From Ramlibacter agri (GTDB taxonomy: Bacteria; Pseudomonadota; Gammaproteobacteria; Burkholderiales; Burkholderiaceae_C), in assembly GCF_012927085.1 (NCBI RefSeq), contig NZ_JABBFX010000003.1, forward strand, positions 496,001 to 560,000: a stretch of 64,000 nt of DNA. The letters are read 5' to 3'. The notes under the pieces were generated by a model that saw nothing but the letters and a program-made list of their open reading frames with translations, did not search any database and was not told where the DNA came from. This document shows, piece after piece, positions 8,427 to 15,760 of the stretch (within the stretch, counting starts at the first letter, position 1; every line of letters starts with the position of its first letter). The translations under genes and the position numbers were made by a program.

Positions 8427-9055
8427 TCACCCTCTACGACTGCCTCACCGCGCCCAGCCCGCGCCGCGCCCGCATCCTGCTGGCCGAAAAGGGCATCCGC
8501 CACGAGACTGTGAACGTGGACCTGCGAGCGGGCGAGCAGCTGGGCGAGGCCTACCGCCGCATCAACCCGCAATGCACGGTGCCCGCGCTGCGCACCGAAG
8601 AAGGCGTGGTGCTCGCGGACAACGCGGCGATCGCGGCCTACATCGAAGCGCTGCAGCCGGAGCCGCCGCTCATGGGCGTGACGCCTTTGGAAAAAGCCGA
8701 AATCGCCAGCTGGAACTGGCGCGCCGAATTCGAAGGCCTGCTGGCGGTCGCCGAAGCCTTGCGCAACGGCTCACCGGCCATGGCCAACCGCGCGCTGCCG
8801 GGCCCGCAGGACTACGCGCAGATCCCCGAGCTGGCGCAGCGCGGCGTCGCGCGCGTGACCGCCTTCTTCGCGACCTTGGACGCGCGCCTGGCGAACCGCG
8901 ACTTCATCGCCACCGACCGCTTCAGCATCGCCGACATCACCGCAGTGGTGGCCGTGGACTTCGCGCGCGTCGTCAAGGTCAAGCCGGGCGAGGCCCACCC
9001 CAACCTGCTGCGCTGGCGCGCGCAGCTGGCCGAGCGGCCTTCGATGGCGTTGTAG
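8423..9055 (+). CDS. Glutathione S-transferase family protein
   Basis: A 210-residue two-domain protein. The thioredoxin-like N-terminus (MITLYDCLTAPSPRRARILLAEKGI) has serine where many bacterial GSTs have the catalytic Ser/Cys/Tyr. It is followed by NPQCTVPALRTEEG with the cis-proline and DNAAIAAYIEALQP. The C-terminal helical domain has FSIADITAVVAVDFARV, the conserved SxAD capping motif. It starts inside the stop of the YghU-like gene (8423), so translation is coupled. It probably uses glutathione on an electrophile; the substrate is unknown. It converges on the Bug receptor gene with a four-base gap. Confidence 0.88.
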   Translation: MITLYDCLTAPSPRRARILLAEKGIRHETVNVDLRAGEQLGEAYRRINPQCTVPALRTEEGVVLADNAAIAAYIEALQPEPPLMGVTPLEKAEIASWNWRAEFEGLLAVAEALRNGSPAMANRALPGPQDYAQIPELAQRGVARVTAFFATLDARLANRDFIATDRFSIADITAVVAVDFARVVKVKPGEAHPNLLRWRAQLAERPSMAL

Positions 9056-9059
9056 CGCC

Positions 9060-10037
9060 TCAGTCCGCCACGAAGCCGGTGGCCTTGACGATGCGGCCCC
9101 AGCGGACGGTTTCGGCTTCCATCTTCTTCAGGAACGGTTCGCCGCAGATGCCGGGTGTCACGGTCAGTCCGGCAATGGCCATGCGCGACTGCACGTCCGG
9201 CGAAGCGACGAACTGGTTGTGCGCCTGGGTCAGCTTCTGCACGATCGCGGGCGGCAGGCCCTTGGGGCCGGACAGGCCGAACCACACCGTGGTCGTCAGC
9301 TGCGGCATGCCCACTTCGGCGACGGTGGGCACATCCGGCAGTTGCGGCGAGCGCTTCTCGCTGGTGGTGGCATAGGCCACGAGCTTGCCGGCCTTGATGT
9401 TGGGCGCGGCGGTGGCGATCTGCACGAAGCCCAGCGGCGCCGCGCCGCCGATCATGTCGGTGATCTGCTGCGGGCTGCTCTTGTAGGGCACGTGCGTCAT
9501 GTCCACCTTCAGCGCCTCCGCCAGCTGGTAGCCGAGGAAGTGCGCCGGCGAACCGGGCGAGTAGGAGGAGTACGAAGGCGGCGTCTTCTGCGCCTTGATC
9601 CACTGCGTGAGCTGCGTGAAGTTCTTCGGCCCCAGCTGCGGGTTCGCGGCCAGCACCAGCGCGGCTTCGACGCCCTGGCAGACCTGCGTGAAGTCGCTGC
9701 CCTGGTAACGCGCCTTCGGGTTGGCGTTGGGCGTGATGGTCATCATGCCCGCGGTGTTCACCAGCAGCGTGTAGCCGTCGGCCGGGGCGCGCTGGATCTG
9801 CTGCGCGGCGAGCATGCCGCCGACGGCAGGCACGTTCTCCACGATCACGGCCTGGCCCAGCGCCTTGGACAGGTGGTCGGCCAGCGCACGCGCATAGACG
9901 TCCGGCGGGCCGCCGGCGGTGGAGGGCGCCAGCAGCTTGATCGTCTTCTCGGGCCAGTTCTGGGCTTGCGCCCAGGGCAGGGCGAGCGCCAGCGCTGCCA
10001 GCACGACGGCGCGCCGCGCCGCGGGGTTCTTCAACAT
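9060..10037 (-). CDS. Bug family periplasmic solute-binding protein (tripartite tricarboxylate transporter type)
   Basis: A 325-residue exported binding protein. A signal peptide ending about WAQAQ leads into NWPEKTIKLLAPSTAGGPPD, the first strand of the Bug fold. Family marks include GYTLLVNTAG, the MTHVPYKSS segment and the QLPDVPTVAEVG segment. Bug proteins bind carboxylated ligands and deliver them to TctAB permeases or act as sensors; no tctA or tctB gene is in the window. It lies 32 bases downstream of the sulfatase gene on the same strand, so a desulfated aromatic or carboxylate product is a plausible ligand, but this is inference. Confidence 0.9.
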   Translation of the reverse strand: MLKNPAARRAVVLAALALALPWAQAQNWPEKTIKLLAPSTAGGPPDVYARALADHLSKALGQAVIVENVPAVGGMLAAQQIQRAPADGYTLLVNTAGMMTITPNANPKARYQGSDFTQVCQGVEAALVLAANPQLGPKNFTQLTQWIKAQKTPPSYSSYSPGSPAHFLGYQLAEALKVDMTHVPYKSSPQQITDMIGGAAPLGFVQIATAAPNIKAGKLVAYATTSEKRSPQLPDVPTVAEVGMPQLTTTVWFGLSGPKGLPPAIVQKLTQAHNQFVASPDVQSRMAIAGLTVTPGICGEPFLKKMEAETVRWGRIVKATGFVAD

Positions 10038-10069
10038 CTCGATGTCTCCTTGCTTTGGAATGGGTTGCG

Positions 10070-11395
10070 TCAGCGCTGCGGCATGTCCGCGGACGAATAG
10101 CCCAGGCTGACGGCGGCGTCTGCGGGAATGGCCGGCACGGTTTCGTTCCAGGCGAGCCACTGCTTGCGCATCGCCTCGAAGCGCTCCGGCTGGCGCCTGG
10201 CCAGGTTGGCGCGCTCGCGCGCGTCGGCGTCCACGTCGAACAGGTATTCGTGCTCGTCGACCTTCAGGTACTTCCACGCGCCCAGGCGCAGCGCGCGCTG
10301 GTCGCGGTGGTTCATGCGCCAGTACAGCGGGCGCGCGAAGGTTTGCGCGGGATCGCGCAGCACCGGCGCGAGCGACACGCCGTCCAGCGGGTAGTCGGGG
10401 TCGGGCAGGCCGCCACCCAGTTCGAGCATCGTCGCCGACCAGTCCATGGTCATGCAGTGCTGCGTGCTGACGCCACCGGCCGGAATGGTTGCGGGCCAGT
10501 GCGCGATCCATGGCACGCGGATGCCGCCTTCGGTGAGGTCCATCTTGCCGCCCACCAGCGGCCAGTTGTCGGAGAAGCGCTCGCCGCCGTTGTCGCTGGT
10601 GAAGACGATCAGCGTGTCCTCCAGCAGGCCTTCCTGGCGCAATGCGTCGACCAGCCAGCCAATGCCTTCGTCCATGTGGTGGATCATCCGGCGGTAGGTC
10701 TCGACGTTGCCGCCGTGCAGGTGGAAGAGGTTGTCCTTCACCTCCTCGGCCCGCGCGGCGTCCTCGCGCGTCTCCCAGGGCCAATGCGGCGCCGTGTAGT
10801 GCAGGCTGAGGAAGAAGGGCTTGCCGTCCTTCGCATCGGCGGCCTTGCGCTGCACGTAGTCGACGGCGCGGCGCGACAGCAGGTCGGTGAGGTAGCCGGC
10901 GTCGTGGCGCTGCTCTTCGCCTTCGTACAGGTCGTGGTCGCCCTTGCCGGAGCAGTGCGTGAAGTAGTCGGCGCCGCCGGCCATGATGCCGTAGAACTCG
11001 TCGTAGCCGGAACGCTGCGGGCCGAACGTGGGCGGGTAACCGAGGTGCCATTTGCCGACCAGCGCGGTGGCATAGCCGGCCTGGCGCAGCAGCGAAGGCA
11101 GCGTGGGGATCTTCGGCGGCAGGCCCAGCGTGGTGCTGCCCTTGCTCTTGCTGTTGATCGGTTCTTCCATGCCGCCGCGCACCCGGTACTGGTAGCGCAT
11201 GGTCATCAGCGCAAAGCGCGTGGGCGAGCAGACCGGCGAATTGGAATAGCCCTGCGTCATGCGCAGGCCACCGGCGGCAAGCGCGTCGATGTTGGGCGAG
11301 ACGGGGCCGAAAGCGGCTTCGCGGCCGCCGTAGCAGCCGAGGTCGGCGAAGCCGAGGTCGTCCGCGACGATGTAGATCAGGTTGGGTTTTTTCAC
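10070..11395 (-). CDS. Arylsulfatase family sulfatase, no signal peptide
   Basis: A 441-residue type I sulfatase. The metal-binding start NLIYIVADDLGFADLG (Asp12, Asp13) and the formylglycine motif CSPTR (Cys56-Arg60) are present. A second conserved block, LVGKWHLGYPP, and a DNGGERFSDN segment bearing metal ligands follow. Cys56 must be converted to formylglycine for activity; no maturase gene is nearby. The protein starts MKKPNLIYIVADD with no leader, so it should act in the cytoplasm, as some bacterial arylsulfatases do, on an imported sulfate ester. It is transcribed with the Bug receptor gene and divergently from a LysR gene, which probably controls it. Confidence 0.9.
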   Translation of the reverse strand: MKKPNLIYIVADDLGFADLGCYGGREAAFGPVSPNIDALAAGGLRMTQGYSNSPVCSPTRFALMTMRYQYRVRGGMEEPINSKSKGSTTLGLPPKIPTLPSLLRQAGYATALVGKWHLGYPPTFGPQRSGYDEFYGIMAGGADYFTHCSGKGDHDLYEGEEQRHDAGYLTDLLSRRAVDYVQRKAADAKDGKPFFLSLHYTAPHWPWETREDAARAEEVKDNLFHLHGGNVETYRRMIHHMDEGIGWLVDALRQEGLLEDTLIVFTSDNGGERFSDNWPLVGGKMDLTEGGIRVPWIAHWPATIPAGGVSTQHCMTMDWSATMLELGGGLPDPDYPLDGVSLAPVLRDPAQTFARPLYWRMNHRDQRALRLGAWKYLKVDEHEYLFDVDADARERANLARRQPERFEAMRKQWLAWNETVPAIPADAAVSLGYSSADMPQR

Positions 11396-11432
11396 GGAAA
11401 GGCGAGCATAGGGGAGCGTTGTCGCATCTGTA

Positions 11433-11452
11433 AAATCGAGATTCAGCGATTT
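11433..11452. promoter_or_regulatory. Inverted repeat in the sulfatase/LysR divergent promoter
   Basis: AAATCG (11433-11438) and CGATTT (11447-11452) form a perfect inverted repeat with an eight-base spacer, 16 bases before the lysR start and 38 before the divergent sulfatase start. LysR-type regulators bind interrupted dyads in such spacers, so this is the best candidate operator. No binding evidence is available. Confidence 0.45.
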
Positions 11453-11468
11453 GGATTGAAGTTTTTCG

Positions 11469-12383
11469 ATGGATCCCCGTCACCTGGTCCAGCTCGCCGC
11501 CATCCTGGAGCACGGCTCGATCAGCCAGGCCAGCCGGCACCTTCACCTGACCCAGCCCACGCTCACGCACAACATGCAGGCGCTGGAGGTGCAGGCGGGC
11601 GGCAAGCTGTTCGAACGCAGCCGCTTCGGCGTGCGCAGCACCGTGCTGGGCGACATGCTGGCGCGCGAGGGCCGCGCGATTGCCCGGCGCCTCAAGGATG
11701 CGGCTGAGGCCACCGCCCGCCATCGCGGCGGCCTGCGCAGCACGCTGCGCCTGGGCACGGGGCCGCTGGTGGGCGCCGCGCTGCTGCCGGACCTCGCGGA
11801 GCAATTGCTGCGGGAGCACCCGGGCACCTATCTCACCTTGCAAAGCGACCGGCCCCACCTGCTGGTGGACCAGCTGGTGGACGGGCGCCACGACCTCGTC
11901 ATCGCGCCCTCGTGGCTGGACAAGCCGCCGCCGGGCATCGAACGCTTCCTGCTGGTGGAGGACGACCTCGGCGTGTTCTGTGGCGCCAGCCATCCGCTGG
12001 CGGCCGGCGGCGTGCTGGCGCCCGGCGCGAGCGAGGGCCAGCGCTGGATCGCGCTGGGCGCGACTTCGCCTTTCGACCAGCACGTGCGCGAGATGCTGGA
12101 GGAAGCGGGCGTGGACCTGCCGCGCACCGAGATCACCATCCTCGGCGAGGCCTTCATGCTGCTGCGCCTGCTGGCGCAGGGGCGGCACCTGGCCGTGCTG
12201 CCGCATTTCCCGATGCGCATGCTGCGCAGCTTCCTGCCGATCGTGGAACTGTCGTTGCCGGCGCCGCCGCAGCCGCGCAACATCTACCTGTGGTGCCGGG
12301 CGACCTTGCTGGAAGACCCGGCCTTCGTCGCGATCAAGGACGGCATCCTGGCCCACGCGCAGGGCCTGGCCGCCAGCGCCTAA
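11469..12383 (+). CDS. LysR family transcriptional regulator
   Basis: A 304-residue protein with the LysR N-terminal helix-turn-helix (LAAILEHGSISQASRHLHLTQ, then LTHNMQALEVQAGGKLFERS) and a periplasmic-binding-protein-like effector domain from about residue 90. It is transcribed away from the sulfatase-Bug operon with a 73-base spacer that holds an inverted repeat, the standard arrangement for a LysR activator and its target. Its stop overlaps the stop of the convergent AI-2E family gene by four bases. The effector is unknown; a sulfated or desulfated substrate is plausible. Confidence 0.92.
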   Translation: MDPRHLVQLAAILEHGSISQASRHLHLTQPTLTHNMQALEVQAGGKLFERSRFGVRSTVLGDMLAREGRAIARRLKDAAEATARHRGGLRSTLRLGTGPLVGAALLPDLAEQLLREHPGTYLTLQSDRPHLLVDQLVDGRHDLVIAPSWLDKPPPGIERFLLVEDDLGVFCGASHPLAAGGVLAPGASEGQRWIALGATSPFDQHVREMLEEAGVDLPRTEITILGEAFMLLRLLAQGRHLAVLPHFPMRMLRSFLPIVELSLPAPPQPRNIYLWCRATLLEDPAFVAIKDGILAHAQGLAASA

Positions 12384-13438
12384 TCCAGCTGGCCGTCGCG
12401 CGAGAGCAGCACCGCGAGCGGCCGCGTGCCCTCGAACTCCTGGAACACGATCAGCATGATCGCGGCGAAGGGCACCGCGAGCAGCGCGCCGGGAATGCCC
12501 CACAGCGCGCCCCACACCGCCAGGCTGAACAGGATGATGAAGGGGCTCAGGTTCAAGGAGCTGCCCATGAGCCAGGGATCGAGCACATTGCCATTCAGGA
12601 ACTGCAGCACCGCCAGCCCGACGCACAGCCAGACCAGCGCCACGTCATCCGCGCCACTCAGGAAAGCCAGCAGCGCCGGTACCGCGACCCCCAGCACCGA
12701 GCCCACATAAGGGATGTAGTTCAGCAGCGCCACCAGCAGCCCTGACAGTCCCGCGAAGGGCAGGCCCAGCAAGGCCATCGCGCCCCAGGTGAGGACGCCC
12801 AGGCCCACGCCCAGCAGCGTCTTCAGCGCGAGGTAGTTGCCGACGCGGTCGTTGATGGCATGCAGCACGGTGCGCAGCCTTGCCGAGCGGCCCGGGTCCG
12901 CATAGAGGCGGTCGATCTTGCGGTCGAAAGCGCTTTTCTCGATCAGCAGGAACAGCGCATAGAGCAGGACCACCGACGGGATCGAGACCAGGCGCAGCAT
13001 CACGCCGGCGGTGGAACCCAGCAAACGCGTCACGCTGACGCGGTCATAGAGCAGCTGGCGCAGCTGCGGCCAGGTGGGCTCGGCCTCGATGCCCAGCCAG
13101 TTGGCGGCGCGCTGCACGGCGCCGAGCATCGCCTTGTCGTAGCGGGCCGCGTTGTCGGTGATCTCGGCGACGCTTTCCAGGACCAGCAAGGTGATGCCCC
13201 AGACCGCGACCAGGATCACGGTGGCCGACACGACATAGCGCAGCGAAGGCGGCAGGCGCGGGCCGAGGCCCGGGATGCGCGCCAGCTGGCGCGTCATGCC
13301 CAGCACCACGTAGACGAGGAGGACGCTGTAGGCCACCGGCACCAGCACGTCGCGGGCGACGTACAGCACCCAGCCGATCAGCACCGCCAGCGCGATGCCC
13401 AGCACGAGTGTCTGCAGCAGCGATTTGTGTTCGGTCAT
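12380..13438 (-). CDS. AI-2E family transporter (second copy)
   Basis: A 352-residue polytopic membrane protein of the AI-2E/PerM family. I chose the ATG at 13438 (MTEHKSLLQTLVLGIALAVL) because it places the first membrane span at the N-terminus; the frame stays open upstream. Later segments GLSGLLVALLNYIPYVGSVLG and FLNGNVLDPWLMGSSLNLSP are highly characteristic of the family. It is clearly diverged from the copy at 4000-5136. The substrate is unknown. It converges with lysR, overlapping by four bases. Confidence 0.87.
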   Translation of the reverse strand: MTEHKSLLQTLVLGIALAVLIGWVLYVARDVLVPVAYSVLLVYVVLGMTRQLARIPGLGPRLPPSLRYVVSATVILVAVWGITLLVLESVAEITDNAARYDKAMLGAVQRAANWLGIEAEPTWPQLRQLLYDRVSVTRLLGSTAGVMLRLVSIPSVVLLYALFLLIEKSAFDRKIDRLYADPGRSARLRTVLHAINDRVGNYLALKTLLGVGLGVLTWGAMALLGLPFAGLSGLLVALLNYIPYVGSVLGVAVPALLAFLSGADDVALVWLCVGLAVLQFLNGNVLDPWLMGSSLNLSPFIILFSLAVWGALWGIPGALLAVPFAAIMLIVFQEFEGTRPLAVLLSRDGQLD

Positions 13439-13508
13439 GCGCCCCCCGCGAGATCGCCTGCCGAGTCTCGACAAGCCCGAGCGCGGCGTCAAGGCGGGGC
13501 GCGGGCAA

Positions 13509-14486
13509 TCAGCCGGCCGCGGGGGCGGCCGTCCGGCCGGAATAGCGCTGCGCCAGCACCGCGCAGACCATCAGCTGCAATTGGTGGAACAGCATCAGCG
13601 GCAGGACGACGGCGCCGGCAGCGCTGGCGGAGAACAGCACGTGCGCCATCGGCACGCCGCTGGCCAGGCTCTTCTTCGAGCCGCAGAACACGATGGTCAC
13701 TTCATCGGGCTTGGAGAAGCCGAGGCGGCGTGCCGCGAAACGGCTGGTAGCCAGCGCCAGCGCGAGCAGCACGGCGCACACCACCAGCAGGCCGGCCAGC
13801 GCCGACAGCGGGATGTGCGACCACAGCCCTTCGACGACCGCGGCGCTGAAGGCCGTGTAGACCACCAGCAGGATGGAGCCGCGGTCCACCAGGGTCAGCG
13901 CCGTCTTGTGCTTGCCGACGAACTCGCCGATCCACGGCCGCAGCAGGTGGCCCGCCACGAAGGGCACCATCAGTTGCAGCAGGATGTGGCCGATCGACTC
14001 CAGCGACGAACCGCCCTGGCCGTGCACGACCAGCAGGTTGGCCAGCAACGGCGTGACGAACACACCCAGCAAGGTCGATGCCGAGGCACTGCACACGGCC
14101 GCGGCGATGTTGCCGCCGCCCAGCGCCGTGAAGGCGATGGCCGACTGCACGGTGGCCGGCAGCACGCACAGGAACAGCACGCCGGTGTACAGGGCCGGCG
14201 TCACCAGCGAGGACAGCACGGGCTTCAGCGCGACGCCCAGCACCGGGAACAGGACGAAGGTGCAGGCGAACACCAGCAGGTGCAGCCGCCAGTGCGTGAT
14301 GCCCGAGACGATGGCCTCGCGCGAGAGCTTGGCGCCGTGCAGGAAGAACAGCAGGCCGATGGCCAGGGTGGTGAGTTGTTCGAAGAAGCGGGCCGCGTCG
14401 CCATGCGCGGGCAGCAGGGAGGCCAGGGCGACGGTGACGAGGAGGGCGAGGGTGAAGTTGTCGGGAAGGAGGCGCGAACGAGGCAT
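13509..14486 (-). CDS. Bile acid:sodium symporter family protein (YfeH-like)
   Basis: A 325-residue membrane protein with about nine or ten hydrophobic segments, starting MPRSRLLPDNFTLALLVTVA. The segment LTTLAIGLLFFLHGAKLSREA, the SAIAFTALGGGNIAAAVCSA helix and the VTIVFCGSKKSLASGVPMA helix are hallmarks of the SBF-like group (PF13593). Members are thought to carry organic anions with sodium; the substrate is unknown. The upstream reading frame is open much further but runs antisense through the binding-protein gene at 14640, so the start at 14486 is preferred. It diverges from that gene across a 153-base spacer containing a sigma-54-type promoter for the other strand. Confidence 0.88.
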   Translation of the reverse strand: MPRSRLLPDNFTLALLVTVALASLLPAHGDAARFFEQLTTLAIGLLFFLHGAKLSREAIVSGITHWRLHLLVFACTFVLFPVLGVALKPVLSSLVTPALYTGVLFLCVLPATVQSAIAFTALGGGNIAAAVCSASASTLLGVFVTPLLANLLVVHGQGGSSLESIGHILLQLMVPFVAGHLLRPWIGEFVGKHKTALTLVDRGSILLVVYTAFSAAVVEGLWSHIPLSALAGLLVVCAVLLALALATSRFAARRLGFSKPDEVTIVFCGSKKSLASGVPMAHVLFSASAAGAVVLPLMLFHQLQLMVCAVLAQRYSGRTAAPAAG

Positions 14487-14532
14487 TCGGTGGATTGGAC
14501 CAGAACTGCCTTTTCCCTCGCTGGCGAGGGTA

Positions 14533-14573
14533 CGGATTTCCGGCCGCCAGGCGCCGGGATGGACGGAGAACCG
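14533..14573. promoter_or_regulatory. Pair of CGG-N4-CCG palindromes (candidate activator sites)
   Basis: CGGATTTCCG at 14533-14542 and CGGAGAACCG at 14564-14573 start exactly 31 bases apart, about three helical turns. They lie 36 bases upstream of the -24 element at 14609. The same kind of pair with the same 31-base phasing precedes the M20 peptidase gene and the second binding-protein gene, so they look like upstream activator sites for the response regulator at 21790. Confidence 0.65.
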
Positions 14574-14608
14574 TCCCCGGAATCGGCGTTCTCCGCTCGG
14601 ACATCGCC

Positions 14609-14625
14609 TTGGCATGCCGCGTGCT
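14609..14625 (+). promoter_or_regulatory. Sigma-54 (-24/-12) promoter
   Basis: TTGGCATG-CCGC-GTGCT places GG at 14611-14612 and GC at 14623-14624, the exact 12-base offset of sigma-54 promoters (consensus TTGGCACG-N4-TTGCT). It precedes the binding-protein gene whose ATG is at 14640, so transcription would begin about 14635, leaving almost no leader. Confidence 0.65.
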
Positions 14626-14639
14626 GGCACAGGGAGCCC

Positions 14640-15515
14640 ATGCTGCCCGCCTTCGTTTCCGTCTTCCTGCTGCTGGGTGCGGGTGCTGCCGCCGCGCAAC
14701 CTGTCGATACGCTGAAACGCATCGCCGAGACCGGGACCATCAACCTCGGCCACCGGGAAGCGGCGCTGCCCTTCTCCTATTACGCCGGGCAGCGGCAGGT
14801 GGCCGGCTACTCGCACGAGCTGATGCTGCGGCTGCGCGATGCCATCCAGGCCGCGCTGGCGCTGCCGGCGCTGACGGTGCGGCTGGTGCCGGTGACGCCG
14901 CAGAACCAGGTGACGCTGGTGCAGAACGGCTCGGTCGACCTCGAATGCGCGGCGACGCCGCACGACCGCGAGCGGGCGCGCCAGCTGGCTTTCTCCATCT
15001 CGATCTTCCGGGCCGACACGCGGCTGCTGGCCGCGCGGGACTCGGGCATCCGCGACTTCCCGGACCTCGCCGGCAAGCGCGTCGCCATCGCCGGCGCGAA
15101 TGCGCCGGAGCAACTGCTGCGCGAGCGCATCGGCCGCAAGCCGCGGATCGTCGCCGCCCGCGACCCGCGCGAATCCTTCGCCCTGCTGGAAGCCGGGCGC
15201 GTGGATGCGGTCGTGATGGAGGACGCCGCGCTGTACGCCGAGCGCGCCAGGTCGCGCGAGCCGGAGCGCTGGGTGGTCGTCGGCACCCCGCTCGCCGCCA
15301 GGGTGTACGCCTGCACGATGCGCCAGGGCGAGCCGGAGTTGAAGCGCATCGTCGATGCGGCGCTGGCGCGGATGATGGAGTCCGGCGAGATCCTGCGCAT
15401 CCACGCGAAGTGGTTCGAGCAGCCGATCCCGCCGGTGGGCCTGAACCTGCGCTGGCCCGCGTCGCCGGACCTCGTCGACCTCTATCGCCATCCCGACGAC
15501 CACCCGCTCGATTGA
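14640..15515 (+). CDS. GltI-like periplasmic amino acid-binding protein
   Basis: A 291-residue SBP family 3 binding protein. The start at 14640 gives a clean signal peptide (MLPAFVSVFLLLGAGAAAAQ). The mature part begins with PVDTLKRIAETGTINLGHRE and has GYSHELM, the LVQNGSVDLEC segment and the C-terminal WFEQPIPPVGLNLRWP. The last block closely matches the WF-PIPP-NLNF tail of GltI, the glutamate/aspartate receptor. It is clearly paralogous to the protein at 19120 and more distantly to the one at 18039. No ABC permease or ATPase gene is nearby. It has a sigma-54 promoter with paired activator sites, so it is probably induced by the two-component system at 20025-23166. Confidence 0.88.
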   Translation: MLPAFVSVFLLLGAGAAAAQPVDTLKRIAETGTINLGHREAALPFSYYAGQRQVAGYSHELMLRLRDAIQAALALPALTVRLVPVTPQNQVTLVQNGSVDLECAATPHDRERARQLAFSISIFRADTRLLAARDSGIRDFPDLAGKRVAIAGANAPEQLLRERIGRKPRIVAARDPRESFALLEAGRVDAVVMEDAALYAERARSREPERWVVVGTPLAARVYACTMRQGEPELKRIVDAALARMMESGEILRIHAKWFEQPIPPVGLNLRWPASPDLVDLYRHPDDHPLD

Positions 15516-15528
15516 ACGGGCGAGGCGA

Positions 15529-15569
15529 CGGAAAGCCGGTCCTCCGCTCGCCACCGTGACGGCTTTCCG
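15529..15569. promoter_or_regulatory. Pair of CGG-N4-CCG palindromes (candidate activator sites)
   Basis: CGGAAAGCCG at 15529-15538 and its exact reverse complement CGGCTTTCCG at 15560-15569 start 31 bases apart. They lie 78 bases upstream of the -24 element at 15647 that serves the M20 peptidase gene. The spacing equals that of the pair at 14533-14573. Confidence 0.68.
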
Positions 15570-15646
15570 TTTGCGCCCTGGCCTGTTCGCGGCTGGTTTC
15601 CTGCTACTCGCGGCCACTTCTGCAGCGCTTCGTATTACTTCCTGCC

Positions 15647-15663
15647 TTGGCATGCCCGTTGCA
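15647..15663 (+). promoter_or_regulatory. Sigma-54 (-24/-12) promoter for the M20 peptidase operon
   Basis: TTGGCATG-CCCG-TTGCA is a near-perfect sigma-54 promoter, with GG at 15649-15650 and GC at 15661-15662. Transcription would begin near 15674, giving a leader of about 87 bases. A good ribosome-binding site (AAAGGA, 15748-15753) precedes the ATG at 15761. Confidence 0.78.
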
Positions 15664-15760
15664 AAAGCGCCTTGTCATCGCGGTGCAAGAGCGCATGGCC
15701 GAAGCACGGGGCGAGCACCCATCGCCGCCTCGCGGAGTAGCGAACTCAAAGGACGAAAGC

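Noticed and set aside
9060..12626. One minus-strand open frame joining the Bug gene with sequence antisense to the LysR gene.
   Set aside because: The real gene starts at 10037 with a signal peptide; the upstream part is out of frame with the sulfatase and has no coding character.
14487..14530. A possible minus-strand sigma-54 promoter for the bile acid symporter gene.
   Set aside because: The only TGCC candidate lacks the GC partner 12 bases away, so the symporter cannot be placed in the regulon.
13509..15653. A very long version of the bile acid symporter gene extending to 15653.
   Set aside because: The extension would run antisense through the GltI-like gene at 14640 and contains no membrane or domain features; the start at 14486 fits the family length.
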